Shown in pieces: positions 15,402 to 25,754 of a stretch of 64,000 nt of DNA. Origin of the DNA: Oscillospiraceae bacterium. Its GTDB lineage: Bacteria; Bacillota; Clostridia; Oscillospirales; Oscillospiraceae. Under the pieces are notes generated by a model. The model made no database searches. It was not told where the DNA came from and saw nothing but the letters and a program-made list of their open reading frames with translations. A program made the position numbers and the translations under genes. Where the stretch lies: assembly GCA_017622995.1 (NCBI GenBank), contig JAGAQA010000003.1:1-64000 (forward strand), given 5' to 3'. The stretch's first letter is position 1; each line of letters starts with the position of its first letter.

Positions 15402-17789
15402 ATGAAACTGAACAGAAAATGGATCAATGAAGAATTCGTGGACCTGAGCCAGGTTTCCGATAAGGAATTTGTAGAGACCCTTACCGTCTTCGGCCAGAAG
15501 GTGGAAACCTGGGAGCGGATGGACGCGGAAATCCGGAACGTGGTGGTAGGCAGGGTCCTGTCCATGGAGCGCCATCCCAACTCGGATCATATGTTCATCT
15601 GTCAGGTGGATGTGGGCCAGGAAGCGCCTGTACAGATCGTCACCGGCGCCCAGAATGTCCACGAGGGGGACCTGGTTCCCGTGGCGCTGCACAATTCCTA
15701 CCTGCCCGGTGGTGTGCATATCACCAAGGGCAAGCTCAGAGGGGAAGTGTCCAACGGCATGCTGTGCTCCTTTGCGGAGCTGGGCCTGACCCAGAACGAC
15801 CTGCCCGGCGTGTACGCCGACGGCATCTGGATTCTGGAGCCCGATGCCGGAAAGCCCGGCGATGACATCAACCCCATCATCGGCAACGACGATACCGTGG
15901 TGGATTTTGAAATCACCAACAACCGGCCCGACTGCTATTCCATCATCGGTCTGGCCCGGGAGACCGCGGCGGCCTTCGGCAAAACCATGAAGCACCACGA
16001 GCCTGTGGTCCACGGCTCCGATGCCGGCTCCATCTTCGAGCATCTGGATGTAGAGGTGCCCGCCGAGAAGCTGTGCAACCGCTACACCTCCCGGATGGTT
16101 GCCAATGTGAAGATCGGGCCCAGCCCCAAGTGGATGCGCGCCCGTCTCCGGGCCAACGGCGTGCGGCCCATCAACAACATTGTGGACATCACCAACTACG
16201 TCATGCTGGAGTACGGCCAGCCCATGCACGCCTTTGACTACCGCTATGTTTCCTCCGGCAAGATTGTTGTCCGGGAGGCGGAGGAAGGCGAGACCATGAC
16301 CACGCTGGAGGGCACCCAGCGGGAGTTGAAGCCCGGTATGCTGGTGATCGCCGATGAGACAAAGCCCATCGGCCTTGCGGGCATTATGGGCGGCCTGAAT
16401 TCCGAAATCCGGGAGGATACCACCATGGTGGTGTTTGAGTCCGCCAACTTCGACGGCACCTCCATCCGGCAGACCGCCCTGGCCCTGGGTATGCGTACCG
16501 AGGCCTCCGGCAAGTTCGAAAAGCATCTGGACCCCATGCTCACCGTTCCCGCCGTGCAGCGTGCCTGCGAGCTGGTGGAAATGCTGGGCTGCGGCGATGT
16601 GCTGGACGGCATGATCGATGTGATCAACTATGTTCCCCAGCCCAGAACCATCAAGCTGGAGCCGGAGAAGATCAACCACCTGCTGGGCACCAACATCTCC
16701 CGGGAGGATATGGTAAAGTATCTGAGCCTGCTGGAAATCCCTGTGGAGGGCGATGATATTCTGGTACCCTCCTTCCGGCCCGATCTGATCCGCATGGCGG
16801 ACATTGCCGAGGAGGTGGGCCGCTCCTACGGCTACAACGAAATTCCCACCACCGAGTTCAAGACCGCTACCCAGGGCGGCTACTCCCGGGAGATGAAGCT
16901 GGAAACCAAGGCAGGGACCCTGTGCCGGGCCATGGGCTACAGCGAGATCATCACCTACTCCTTCGTTTCTCCCGGGGTATTCGACCAGATCCGGGTTCCC
17001 GCCGACAGCCCGCTGCGCAATGCGCTGAAAATCCAGAACCCCCTGGGTGAGGATACCTCCATCATGCGGACCGTCGCCCTGCCCTCCATGCTGGAGATAC
17101 TGGGCCGGAACAATGCCTACCACAACAAGGCTGCCAAGCTCTACGAGGTCGCCAAGGTTTACCTGCCCCAGGAGGGCGAAACGCTGCCCCGGGAGCCCAA
17201 GATGCTGATGCTGGGCACCTATGGCGCCGGTGAAACCTTCTTCACCCTGAAGGGCGAGCTGGAGGGCATCTTCCAGGGACTGCGGATGAAGAAGGTGGAA
17301 TACACTGCAGAGAAGAATAACCCCAGCTATCATCCCGGCCGCTGCGCCAGACTGAGCGTGGAGGGTGTGGACATCGGTGTTATGGGCCAGGTTCACCCCC
17401 TGGTTGCCAAAAACTACGGCATTGACAGCGAGGTCTTCTGTGCCGAGCTGAATTTCACCGAAATGCTGAACCGGATGCTGCCCGATGCCACCTATGTGCA
17501 GCTTCCCAAGTATCCCGCCGTCAGCCGCGACCTGGCGCTGGTGTGCGACGAGGCCGTCACCGTGGCGGAAGCCGAAAAGGTCATTGCCGGGGCAGCCGGA
17601 AAGCTGCTGCGGGATGTCCGGCTCTTCGATATTTACCGGGGCGTGGGTGTTCCCGCCGGTAAGAAGAGCATGGCCTTCTCTCTGGAGCTCCGTGCCGACG
17701 ACCGGACGCTCACCGATGCCGATTCCGAAGGCGTCATCCAGAAGGTCCTGGCGGCTCTGGCTGAAAAGCTGAACGCCACCCTGCGCTGA
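15402..17789 (+). CDS. pheT: Phenylalanyl-tRNA synthetase beta subunit
   Basis: Beta subunit of PheRS (795 aa, usual length). Domains in order: EMAP/tRNA-binding fold at about 40-150 (GRVLSMERHPNSDHMFICQV), B3/B4 editing region at about 210-380 (RPINNIVDITNYVMLEYGQPMHAFD), B5, catalytic-like core (GYSEIITYSFVSP), and the C-terminal anticodon-binding FDX-ACB domain (YPAVSRDLALVCDE). GAGGAGGC precedes the ATG 13 bp after pheS. It is controlled by the upstream T-box. Confidence 0.96.
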   Translation: MKLNRKWINEEFVDLSQVSDKEFVETLTVFGQKVETWERMDAEIRNVVVGRVLSMERHPNSDHMFICQVDVGQEAPVQIVTGAQNVHEGDLVPVALHNSYLPGGVHITKGKLRGEVSNGMLCSFAELGLTQNDLPGVYADGIWILEPDAGKPGDDINPIIGNDDTVVDFEITNNRPDCYSIIGLARETAAAFGKTMKHHEPVVHGSDAGSIFEHLDVEVPAEKLCNRYTSRMVANVKIGPSPKWMRARLRANGVRPINNIVDITNYVMLEYGQPMHAFDYRYVSSGKIVVREAEEGETMTTLEGTQRELKPGMLVIADETKPIGLAGIMGGLNSEIREDTTMVVFESANFDGTSIRQTALALGMRTEASGKFEKHLDPMLTVPAVQRACELVEMLGCGDVLDGMIDVINYVPQPRTIKLEPEKINHLLGTNISREDMVKYLSLLEIPVEGDDILVPSFRPDLIRMADIAEEVGRSYGYNEIPTTEFKTATQGGYSREMKLETKAGTLCRAMGYSEIITYSFVSPGVFDQIRVPADSPLRNALKIQNPLGEDTSIMRTVALPSMLEILGRNNAYHNKAAKLYEVAKVYLPQEGETLPREPKMLMLGTYGAGETFFTLKGELEGIFQGLRMKKVEYTAEKNNPSYHPGRCARLSVEGVDIGVMGQVHPLVAKNYGIDSEVFCAELNFTEMLNRMLPDATYVQLPKYPAVSRDLALVCDEAVTVAEAEKVIAGAAGKLLRDVRLFDIYRGVGVPAGKKSMAFSLELRADDRTLTDADSEGVIQKVLAALAEKLNATLR

Positions 17790-17802
17790 CCGGTTATGAA
17801 GG

Positions 17803-17841
17803 ATCCCCCCTGCCGCATATCCTTGCGGCAGGGGGGATTTT
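17803..17841 (+). terminator. Terminator of pheST
   Basis: A perfect 15-bp stem, ATCCCCCCTGCCGCA with its complement at 17824-17838, then TTTT. Its 3' arm holds the only Shine-Dalgarno-like bases of the next ORF. Confidence 0.88.
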
Positions 17842-17842
17842 G

Positions 17843-18232
17843 ATGCTGATCGATCGGGAAGTAACCATTGGCAATCAGTGTGTGGGCCGGGTTCAGGTGC
17901 GCAGGCAGGGACTGTATTATGTATTCCGGTGCCGGTGCAGTCTCAGCGGACAGACCCTTTGGTATCTGGAAGCGGTCTGCGGTGAGAAACGGGAAAACCT
18001 GGGAGTGCTGGTGCCCATAGACGGTGTATTTGGCCTGGATACCCGCCGCCCGGTGAAAAATCTGGGGGAGGGGAAAATCCAATTTGCTCTGCGCCCAAAG
18101 CAGGACCGGCCCAGAGCGCATTTCGCCCCCATCTATCCGGAGGAACCCTTTGCGTACATTCAAAAATTGAAGGATGCCTTTCTGGAAACCCGGAATGGGC
18201 AGATCGGCGCCGCCTGGGAGGATGGGACATAG
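17843..18232 (+). CDS. Unknown protein with start inside the pheST terminator
   Basis: 129-aa protein beginning MLIDREVTIGNQCVGRVQVR. It reads as a compact beta-rich domain with several Cys and Arg residues and no signal or membrane segment. I do not recognise the family. The ATG lies two bases after the T run of the pheST terminator, and GGGGGG of the hairpin's 3' arm is the only possible ribosome binding site. Expression may therefore depend on read-through or on opening of that hairpin. Codon use looks like that of its neighbours. Confidence 0.6.
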   Translation: MLIDREVTIGNQCVGRVQVRRQGLYYVFRCRCSLSGQTLWYLEAVCGEKRENLGVLVPIDGVFGLDTRRPVKNLGEGKIQFALRPKQDRPRAHFAPIYPEEPFAYIQKLKDAFLETRNGQIGAAWEDGT

Positions 18233-18492
18233 TGTTCTTCGTTTACATGATGGTTGGCCGTCCTGTGCAGCTGGCACCCTCCGAGCCCGGGGATGCGATT
18301 CTGGATGTGCGGAATATGCCCGTTGTCTCCAGGCTGCATAGGAACAACCCGGTAAAGGATGATTCCATCCAGGTTCGCGCCGGTGAGCTCGTCTGCATTG
18401 CCGGTATGGACGGGAATCGCGGAAGGCGGTTTTGTTATGTGGGGGAAACAGCTTCGGTTTGCCCCTCCTGCCGCAGCTGGGCAATGCGGTAA
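18232..18492 (+). CDS. Possible small ORF coupled to the preceding one
   Basis: An 86-codon ORF starting GTG in a TAGTG overlap with the preceding stop. GGGAGG lies ten bases before it. It reads MFFVYMMVGRPVQLAPSEPG and onwards, with no recognised domain. Its last 58 bases run antisense to the end of the DUF1836 gene. The stop/start overlap and Shine-Dalgarno favour translation; the lack of family resemblance and the antisense overlap argue against. It may instead be leftover sequence. Confidence 0.35.
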   Translation: MFFVYMMVGRPVQLAPSEPGDAILDVRNMPVVSRLHRNNPVKDDSIQVRAGELVCIAGMDGNRGRRFCYVGETASVCPSCRSWAMR

Positions 18493-18959
18493 GCCAGGTA
18501 TATCTTATAGGTAATGGAAAACAGGGCGGTGCGCAGCAGCTCTTTCTGGGGGTTCATATGGTCAATCGCCGAAGGAGCCTCCTGAATGCCGATGACATAC
18601 CGCAGCAGACCTTCCAGTTCCTCGCAGAAGTAGTCATAGGCAACGCTCAGCTGATAGTTGTCCTGCTGAACGCCCAGCAAAAACCGAATATCTTCCAGGG
18701 ATACCGTATTCTTTAGGTAGGTAACAATAATCAGGTATGCGATGGAATCCACACCGTAGCTTTTCTTCTCCGGTCCGGGGATAATCTTCTGCTTGACGTA
18801 ATTGCTGACCATGGACCCGGTCACGGGGGTTGGGACGTAGCGGGAAACATAGCGGGTCACCTGCTCCAGCCGCAGACCAAAGTCCGGCAGTTCGTGATAG
18901 CGGGGAATATGAAGATTATCCAGGCTTTTTTGCAATTCCACTTCTATTGGTGCATCCAT
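18435..18959 (-). CDS. DUF1836-family protein
   Basis: 174-aa member of DUF1836, a family of predicted winged-helix-containing regulators of unknown target in Firmicutes. The family core is seen as TGSMVSNYVKQKIIPGPEKK (the helix-turn-helix part) and YGVDSIAYLIIVTYLKNT. The start is at ATG 18959 because GGAGG lies eight bases away; an outer ATG 18 bases upstream overlaps that site. Transcribed away from degV, with both promoters in 18960-19110. Confidence 0.85.
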   Translation of the reverse strand: MDAPIEVELQKSLDNLHIPRYHELPDFGLRLEQVTRYVSRYVPTPVTGSMVSNYVKQKIIPGPEKKSYGVDSIAYLIIVTYLKNTVSLEDIRFLLGVQQDNYQLSVAYDYFCEELEGLLRYVIGIQEAPSAIDHMNPQKELLRTALFSITYKIYLAYRIAQLRQEGQTEAVSPT

Positions 18960-19025
18960 GTTGATCCCTCCGCTCACATCCTAATAGAAAAGGACCCAAT
19001 TGTCAATAGGTTTCCAAAAAACCGA

Positions 19026-19054
19026 TTGACAGTTTTATAAAATGATGATAGGAT
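19026..19054 (+). promoter_or_regulatory. Promoter of degV
   Basis: TTGACA (19026-19031), 17 bp, TAGGAT (19049-19054), about 55 bp before the degV start. Confidence 0.75.
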
Positions 19055-19110
19055 GACTTTAGAAACAAAACACCGGATTGGGAAAATCCGGAATTATATG
19101 GAGGACGATT

Positions 19111-19944
19111 ATGATCAAACTGGTGGCGGACTCTTCCTGCGACGTGCATACGCTGGGTGACATACCCTTTTCCGCGGTGCCCCTGACCATTTCCACGGAC
19201 GACGGCCAATCCTTTGTGGATGATGCCCAGCTGGATATTCCGCGGCTTCTGAGCCATCTGCGGGAGCACAAGGGCCGCTCTTATACGGCCTGCCCCAGCG
19301 TTTCAGCCTGGATCGATTCCTTTGGCAAGGCGGATACCGTGTATGCCGTGACCATTACCAGCGCTCTGTCCGGTTCCTACAATTCCGCCCGGGTGGCGGC
19401 GGATATGCATCAGCAGGACCACAGCAGCGCCAGTGTCCATGTGTTCGACAGCCTTTCCACCGGCCCGGAGATCCTGCTGATTCTGGAAAAGCTGGAGGAG
19501 CTGACGGCTCAGGGGCTGGATTTTGATCAGGTGGTTGCCGCAGTGGAAGCATACCAGAAAAAGACCCGGCTGTTCTTCAGCCTCCACAGCCTGCACAATC
19601 TGGCACAGAACGGCCGTGTCAGCAAGGTAACGGCTGCCGCCGTGGGCGTTATGAACATTCGTGTGCTGGGTACTGCCTCGGAAGAGGGCACCCTGGCGCC
19701 GCTCACCAAAGCCCGGGGAGATAAGCGGGCCGCGGCATCGCTGCTGGAGCTGCTGTTGGAAGCGGGCTATAAAGGCGGAAAGGTACGCATCACCCATGTG
19801 CAGAACGAAGCCGTCGCCCTGGAATTTGCGGAGCATTTGCGCGCTGCATTCCCCCAGGCGGATATTCGGGTCAGTGCCTCCGGCGGCCTGTGCAGTTACT
19901 ACGCCGAAAAGGGCAGCCTGCTGGTAGGCGTGGAAACCGATTGA
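19111..19944 (+). CDS. DegV-family fatty-acid-binding protein
   Basis: 277-aa DegV/FakB-type protein. Such proteins hold a fatty acid for phosphorylation by FakA, feeding exogenous fatty acids into lipids. Characteristic pieces: VADSSCDVHT at the N-terminus, TACPSVSAWIDSF with the family's TSxPSxxxF-type loop, ITSALSGSYNSAR, and LHNLAQNGRVSKVTA. The start follows GGAGG; a longer in-frame ORF lacks a site. No fakA lies nearby. Monocistronic, since the next gene has its own promoter. Confidence 0.9.
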   Translation: MIKLVADSSCDVHTLGDIPFSAVPLTISTDDGQSFVDDAQLDIPRLLSHLREHKGRSYTACPSVSAWIDSFGKADTVYAVTITSALSGSYNSARVAADMHQQDHSSASVHVFDSLSTGPEILLILEKLEELTAQGLDFDQVVAAVEAYQKKTRLFFSLHSLHNLAQNGRVSKVTAAAVGVMNIRVLGTASEEGTLAPLTKARGDKRAAASLLELLLEAGYKGGKVRITHVQNEAVALEFAEHLRAAFPQADIRVSASGGLCSYYAEKGSLLVGVETD

Positions 19945-19969
19945 TTTTTTGCGGATTTCCGGATATAAT
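19941..19969 (+). promoter_or_regulatory. Promoter of the coiled-coil lipoprotein
   Basis: TTGATT (overlapping the degV stop), 17 bp, perfect TATAAT (19964-19969). Confidence 0.82.
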
Positions 19970-20002
19970 AGGGAAAAACAAAGAAATGTGAGGAAATCCG
20001 CC

Positions 20003-20878
20003 ATGCGTTTTGCCAATAGAAAGCTGCTGGCCCTGACCCTTGGCGCGGGGCTTGCGCTGTTGCTTTGCGCCTGCGGGGGCAGCACCCGGGATTACGAGGG
20101 GGAGATTCGCCTCTTAAAAGAGGAAAACGTGGCCTTGCAGGAACAGGTGCGGCAGCTGGAAGAGCAGCTGGATCAGCTGAAAAATACCCGCCTGGAAAGC
20201 TGGACCCTGGATGCCCGGGGAACCGGGGCAGGGGAGCCTGCCGCCATCCAGTTTACTGCCCGGCCCCTGACCCATGAGGAGGGGCAGACGGCGCGGCTGC
20301 TTGTCATGCGCGACGGTATGGAAGAGACAATCGCGGACTGCGGCTGGGACGGAGAACGGTTCACAGCCAGCCTGACCCTGCAGCCGGAGGACGGCTACGG
20401 CTACTACTGCGTTCTGACCTCCCCGGATGGGGCCGCGGAGCGGATTACCCTTTCCACCCAGGATACGCCTGCGGTTCCCAAACTGGTCTATCTGAAAAGC
20501 AGTCTGGAAAGCTATGCCGGTGTAACCCTGACCGATGCTCGGGTGGATCAGAATATGGTTACGGTGAACGTTGCCGCGGCTGTCCAGACACCCCTCATCA
20601 CCCGGGACGGCCAGGCCGTTGGGGTCAGTCAGGCGGAGCTGCTGTGGATGCGGGATGACGAGGTGCTGGACAGCTGCCCCGTAGAGCTGGTGGATGGGGA
20701 AACGGAAGGCGGCTTTGCCGGTTCGGCAGCAAACGTATCTTTCCGCATTCCGGAAATGGGGGAGGAAAGCCAGCTGAGCCTGATGCTTTCCGTGCAGCTG
20801 TCGGACGGGCAGACTCTTACGGCGGAGGCAGGAAGCTGGACCATGGCAGAGGGAACGCTTGTGGAGGCCGTTGGCTGA
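20003..20878 (+). CDS. Lipoprotein with coiled-coil segment
   Basis: 291-aa predicted lipoprotein. The signal peptide ends at a lipobox (LLLCAC, lipidated Cys near 22). Residues about 33-62 form a Glu/Gln/Leu-rich coiled coil (ENVALQEQVRQLEEQLDQL), followed by two beta-rich repeats that look like Ig-type or carbohydrate-binding folds. No enzyme motif is seen. GAGGAAA precedes the start. Own promoter and terminator, so monocistronic. Role unknown. Confidence 0.8.
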   Translation: MRFANRKLLALTLGAGLALLLCACGGSTRDYEGEIRLLKEENVALQEQVRQLEEQLDQLKNTRLESWTLDARGTGAGEPAAIQFTARPLTHEEGQTARLLVMRDGMEETIADCGWDGERFTASLTLQPEDGYGYYCVLTSPDGAAERITLSTQDTPAVPKLVYLKSSLESYAGVTLTDARVDQNMVTVNVAAAVQTPLITRDGQAVGVSQAELLWMRDDEVLDSCPVELVDGETEGGFAGSAANVSFRIPEMGEESQLSLMLSVQLSDGQTLTAEAGSWTMAEGTLVEAVG

Positions 20879-20890
20879 GAAACAGAACTG

Positions 20891-20918
20891 ACGCGGGCAG
20901 CGCTGCCCGCGTTTTTTT
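20891..20918 (+). terminator. Intrinsic terminator
   Basis: ACGCGGGCAG/CTGCCCGCGT stem followed by T7. It follows the lipoprotein gene. The rest of 20919-21165 is AT-rich with a second weak promoter-like pair near 21048 and no gene. Confidence 0.9.
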
Positions 20919-21165
20919 GTGCCGAAATGACCCGTGAGCCACGGAACCGAAGAAACGGAAAAACAGCCGTGAAATGGGGAAATATGGTTCTTCCCGGAAG
21001 GGACGCAGAGAGAATCGGACACTTCTTTTTGCCCCATTGCGTGAAAATTGACAAAGTATTGAAAAGGTAATAAAGGAAAAACGGGCAAAATCAACAAGAA
21101 AAACGGTTTGATAGAAACAAACAAAAATAAAGTGGAAAAAATGCAAAAATTTTTCGTTTTTCTCA

Positions 21166-21194
21166 TTGATTTTAAGCCGCAATTGTCTTACAAT
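21166..21194 (+). promoter_or_regulatory. Promoter of trmL(-pgk)
   Basis: TTGATT (21166-21171), 17 bp, TACAAT (21189-21194), about 55 bp before trmL. Confidence 0.75.
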
Positions 21195-21251
21195 AGGACC
21201 CGTATGGATTGGAAAAGCCGGTCCGTGAAGCTGGAAGCAGAGGTGTTGGCG

Positions 21252-21743
21252 GTGCTCAATATTGTGCTGGTGGAACCCGAGATTCCCCAGAACTGCGGCA
21301 ACATTGCCAGAACCTGTGCGGCAACCGGATGCCGATTGCATCTGATCCGCCCCCTGGGCTTTGACATCTCCGAAAAGGCTGTCAGGCGCGCGGGACTGGA
21401 TTACTGGAACCTGGTTGAGGTTCTGGATTATGAGAATCTTCAGGACTTCTTCTCAAAAAACCAGGTGCGGGAAATGTGGTGCCTGTCTACCAAGGCGCCC
21501 CGGTGCTATACCGAAGCGGAATTTCACGACGGTGCCTATTTGTTCTTCGGAAAGGAAACAAAGGGACTGCCGGAGGATTTTCTGGAGGAGCACCGGGAAA
21601 GCTGCGTCCGCATTCCCATGCGCCGGGAGGCCAGAAGCCTGAATCTCAGCAATGCGGTGGCAATCACGGTTTACGAGGCTCTGCGGCAGCTGTCTTTTCC
21701 CAATCTGAAGGATTTTGGAAAAATGCGGGAGAGTTCCCGGTAA
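21252..21743 (+). CDS. trmL: tRNA (cytidine/uridine-34-2'-O)-methyltransferase
   Basis: SPOUT-class methyltransferase that adds a 2'-O-methyl group at the wobble base of leucine tRNAs (163 aa, typical size). Family marks: LNIVLVEPEIPQNCGNIART at the start, LFFGKETKGLPEDF in the middle, and the knot end IPMRREARSLNLSNAVAI. The start is the GTG after AGAGGTG; the longer ORF from 21108 runs through the promoter. It lies 15 bp upstream of pgk and is probably co-transcribed. Confidence 0.93.
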   Translation: MLNIVLVEPEIPQNCGNIARTCAATGCRLHLIRPLGFDISEKAVRRAGLDYWNLVEVLDYENLQDFFSKNQVREMWCLSTKAPRCYTEAEFHDGAYLFFGKETKGLPEDFLEEHRESCVRIPMRREARSLNLSNAVAITVYEALRQLSFPNLKDFGKMRESSR

Positions 21744-21758
21744 TTTGGAGGAATCAAT

Positions 21759-22958
<1,200 letters not shown>

Positions 22959-23029
22959 TTTCCGGCAGAGGCTCCGCGGAATCCGTCTGCGGCTGCGGGC
23001 GGATCGTTGCCCCTACTGTGTGGATTCCC

Positions 23030-23061
23030 AAGCGGGACGTACACAAAGTACGTCCCCGCTT
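23030..23061. repeat. Stem-loop downstream of pgk
   Basis: AAGCGGGACGTAC pairs with GTACGTCCCCGCTT across a 5-base loop with one bulged base. There is no T run. It may protect or end the pgk message or be a short palindromic repeat. The rest of 22959-23239 has no gene. Confidence 0.55.
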
Positions 23062-23174
23062 GCGGGTCCTGATTGGCGGCAAAATCCCGGTTTCACAGCC
23101 CTTACCGGATCTCCTGGAGCGGCCAAAGACCGACCGCATTCACAGTACGATCTGGACGTACATTTTTCGCAAGG

Positions 23175-23203
23175 TTCTTAATCTGTAAATTACATTCTAT
23201 TAT
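23175..23203 (+). promoter_or_regulatory. Possible promoter of tpiA
   Basis: TTCTTA, 17 bp, TATTAT (23198-23203). The -35 is weak, so this is tentative. Confidence 0.4.
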
Positions 23204-23239
23204 GGAGTGTAGACATATAAGCGACAAGGAGTAATTACA

Positions 23240-24016
23240 ATGAATAGAAAGTATCGCAAGACTGTCATCGCCGGTAACTGGAAGATGAACAAGACCCCCT
23301 CCGAGACCAAGGAGTTTATGACCCAGCTGAAGGCAATCATGCCCAGAGGCCGTTGGTGCGATGTGGCCCTGTGTGTCCCCGCTGTGGATATTCCCGCTGC
23401 TGTTCGCGCTGTCCGTGAGACCCGCATCGGCATCGGTGCCGAGAACTGCAACGCCAATGCTTCCGGCGCTTACACCGGCGAAATCGCTACCAATATGCTG
23501 GTGGATGCCGGCTGCAAGTACGTCATCATCGGCCACTCCGAGCGCCGCGCCATGGGCGAGACCGACGCCGATGTCAATGCCAAGGTTCTGGCCGCTCTGG
23601 AAGCCGGCCTGACCCCCATCATGTGCTGCGGTGAAACCCTGGAGCAGAGAGAGTCCGGCATCACCACCGAGTGGATCACCATGCAGATCAAGCTGGGCCT
23701 GGCTGGCGTTCCCGAGGACAAGATCCGCAAGGTCATCATTGCTTACGAGCCCATCTGGGCCATCGGCACCGGCCGTACCGCTACCCCTGAGCAGGCCGAG
23801 GAAGTCTGCGAGAGCATCCGTACCGCTGTCCGCAAGCTGTACTCCTCCAAGAATGCCCGGGCCATCTCCATCCTGTACGGCGGCTCCATGAACGACAAGA
23901 ACGCCTTTGAGCTGCTGGCTCAGCCCGACATCGACGGCGGCCTCATCGGCGGCGCTTCCCTGGTTCCCGAGAAGTTCGTGAAGATCATCGAGGCAGCCAA
24001 CCAGCCCAACGACTAA
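23240..24016 (+). CDS. tpiA: Triosephosphate isomerase
   Basis: Interconverts dihydroxyacetone phosphate and glyceraldehyde 3-phosphate (258 aa). All active-site elements are visible: AGNWKMNK with the substrate Lys at the N-terminus, the His in IIGHSERR, the catalytic Glu in [13 protein letters not shown], and the phosphate-gripping ILYGGSMN and [15 protein letters not shown] precedes the ATG. Extreme codon bias as in pgk. Confidence 0.97.
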   Translation: MNRKYRKTVIAGNWKMNKTPSETKEFMTQLKAIMPRGRWCDVALCVPAVDIPAAVRAVRETRIGIGAENCNANASGAYTGEIATNMLVDAGCKYVIIGHSERRAMGETDADVNAKVLAALEAGLTPIMCCGETLEQRESGITTEWITMQIKLGLAGVPEDKIRKVIIAYEPIWAIGTGRTATPEQAEEVCESIRTAVRKLYSSKNARAISILYGGSMNDKNAFELLAQPDIDGGLIGGASLVPEKFVKIIEAANQPND

Positions 24017-24031
24017 TTCCGAATCACAAAG

Positions 24032-24067
24032 GGGAGAAAACGCCAATGGGTGTTTTCTCCCTTTTTT
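24032..24067 (+). terminator. Intrinsic terminator of tpiA
   Basis: GGGAGAAAACGCC/GGTGTTTTCTCCC with a 4-base loop and T6. Confidence 0.9.
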
Positions 24068-24117
24068 GGCTATCAAAACGTACACGAATGGATTGTGTAT
24101 ATCATGAGGTACAAGCT

Positions 24118-25152
24118 ATGAATACCTTGTTCTTGTCCGCCGAAAACCCGGATACGCCGGCCATTGCGGCGGAAATCATCAAAAACGGCGGCCTGGTGGC
24201 CATTCCCACGGAAACGGTTTACGGCCTGGGTGCCAACGGCCTGGATGAAAACGCCGTTGCCAGAATCTTTGAGGCCAAGGGCCGTCCCCAGGATAACCCG
24301 CTGATTCTCCATGTGGCGGAACCGGAGGAAATGGAGCGCTTCTGTCATTCTATTCCGGAGGCTGCCTATACCCTGGCGAAAACATTCTGGCCCGGCCCGC
24401 TGACCATGGTGCTTCCGGCAAAGGATGTGGTGCCCAAGCGCACCACCGCGGGGCTTTCTACCGTGGCCGTCCGCTGCCCGGACAGCCCGGTCACCCGGAA
24501 GATCATTGCCCTGGCAGGTGTGCCCATTGCGGCACCCTCTGCCAACATTTCCGGAAAACCCTCCACCACCACGGCGGAACACGTGCGCCACGACCACGAC
24601 GGCAGGATCGATGCCATTGTGGATGGCGGCCCCTGCCGGGTGGGGGTGGAGTCCACCATTGTGGATCTGACTGAACAGCGCCCCCGGCTCCTTCGTCCCG
24701 GCGGAATCACCCCGGAGGAGCTTCGGGAGGTTTTGGGCGACCTGGTCATCGATAAGGCCGTCACCGCTCAGATTGATCAGGACGCCGTTGTCAAGGCGCC
24801 CGGCATGAAATATCGCCACTATGCCCCGGCGGAGCCGGTGGTGATTGTGTCCGGCAGCCGGGAAAAGGCGGCGGCGTATATCCACCGCCACTTTACCCCG
24901 GGGGACCGGGTGCTGTGCTTTGAGGAAGAGCTGCCCCTGTATGCCGACTGTGCGCCCCTGGCGTACGGACGGGAGGCGGATGTGCTGTCCCTGAGCGCGG
25001 GGCTTTTCTCCGCTCTGCGGATTCTGGATGACCCTTCCATCCATCAGGTATATGCCCGGTGCCCCGTGGGCGGCGGCGTCGCCTACGCGGTGCAGAACCG
25101 GCTGAAAAAGGCGGCTGCCTTCCACATTGTGGACGCGGAGGCGGAGCTGTGA
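24118..25152 (+). CDS. sua5: Threonylcarbamoyl-AMP synthase, Sua5 type
   Basis: Makes threonylcarbamoyl-AMP from Thr, bicarbonate and ATP for the t6A37 modification of ANN-decoding tRNAs. 344 aa: the YrdC domain at about 10-200 (GGLVAIPTETVYGLGANG, KGRPQDNPLILHV, APSANISGKPSTT) plus the C-terminal Sua5 domain (PGMKYRHYAP linker and after). The long form is normal in Firmicutes. The start follows GAGGT. It overlaps coaE by 4 bases. Confidence 0.94.
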   Translation: MNTLFLSAENPDTPAIAAEIIKNGGLVAIPTETVYGLGANGLDENAVARIFEAKGRPQDNPLILHVAEPEEMERFCHSIPEAAYTLAKTFWPGPLTMVLPAKDVVPKRTTAGLSTVAVRCPDSPVTRKIIALAGVPIAAPSANISGKPSTTTAEHVRHDHDGRIDAIVDGGPCRVGVESTIVDLTEQRPRLLRPGGITPEELREVLGDLVIDKAVTAQIDQDAVVKAPGMKYRHYAPAEPVVIVSGSREKAAAYIHRHFTPGDRVLCFEEELPLYADCAPLAYGREADVLSLSAGLFSALRILDDPSIHQVYARCPVGGGVAYAVQNRLKKAAAFHIVDAEAEL

Positions 25153-25730
25153 TACTGGGAATTACTGGCGGTACCGGCTGCGGAAAGACCACCCTCTTGT
25201 CCTGCATTCAGGAGCAGGGGGGACTGGTGCTGGACTGCGATGAGGTCTACCATGATCTGCTGAAAACAGACCGGCAGATGCTGGCGAAAATCGATGCCCG
25301 GTTCCCAGGTACGGTGACAGAGGGCGTCCTGGATCGGAAAAAACTGGGGGCGGTGGTTTTTTCGGATGAAAAAGCGCTGCTGGAGCTGAACGCCATCACC
25401 CACACCGCGGTGAAGCGGGAGATCCGGCGGCGGCTGGAAGAGGCCCCCAGCCTGGCTGCCATTGATGCCATTGGCCTCCATGAAGGGGGCCTGGCCCAGC
25501 TCTGCGACAAAACCGTGGCAGTGACCGCACCCGGGGAAGACCGGGTCAGGCGGCTGATGCTCCGGGACGGCGTTCCGGAAGAGTACGCCCGCAGCCGTAT
25601 TGCTGCCCAGCATCCCCAGCAATGGTTTGCGGAGCGCTGTGATTATGTTCTGGAGAATTCCGGCAGCCGGGAGGACTTCCGGCGGAAATGCCTTGCCTTT
25701 TTGAGGGAACTGGGTATAATGAAAGCATAA
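25149..25730 (+). CDS. coaE: Dephospho-CoA kinase
   Basis: Last step of coenzyme A synthesis (193 aa). The P-loop GITGGTGCGKTT is at residues 4-15, DCDEVYHDLL follows, and the lid segment has VTAPGEDRVRRLMLRDG. It starts with GTG inside a GTGA overlap with the Sua5 stop, with GGAGGCGGAG just upstream, so translation is coupled. Confidence 0.94.
   Translation: MILGITGGTGCGKTTLLSCIQEQGGLVLDCDEVYHDLLKTDRQMLAKIDARFPGTVTEGVLDRKKLGAVVFSDEKALLELNAITHTAVKREIRRRLEEAPSLAAIDAIGLHEGGLAQLCDKTVAVTAPGEDRVRRLMLRDGVPEEYARSRIAAQHPQQWFAERCDYVLENSGSREDFRRKCLAFLRELGIMKA
25693..25720 (+). promoter_or_regulatory. Promoter of the M18 aminopeptidase, inside coaE
   Basis: TTGCCT, 16 bp, perfect TATAAT (25715-25720) within the last codons of coaE, 35 bp before the next ATG. 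Confidence 0.65.
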
Positions 25731-25754
25731 CAAAACCATATATGGAGGAACAAT

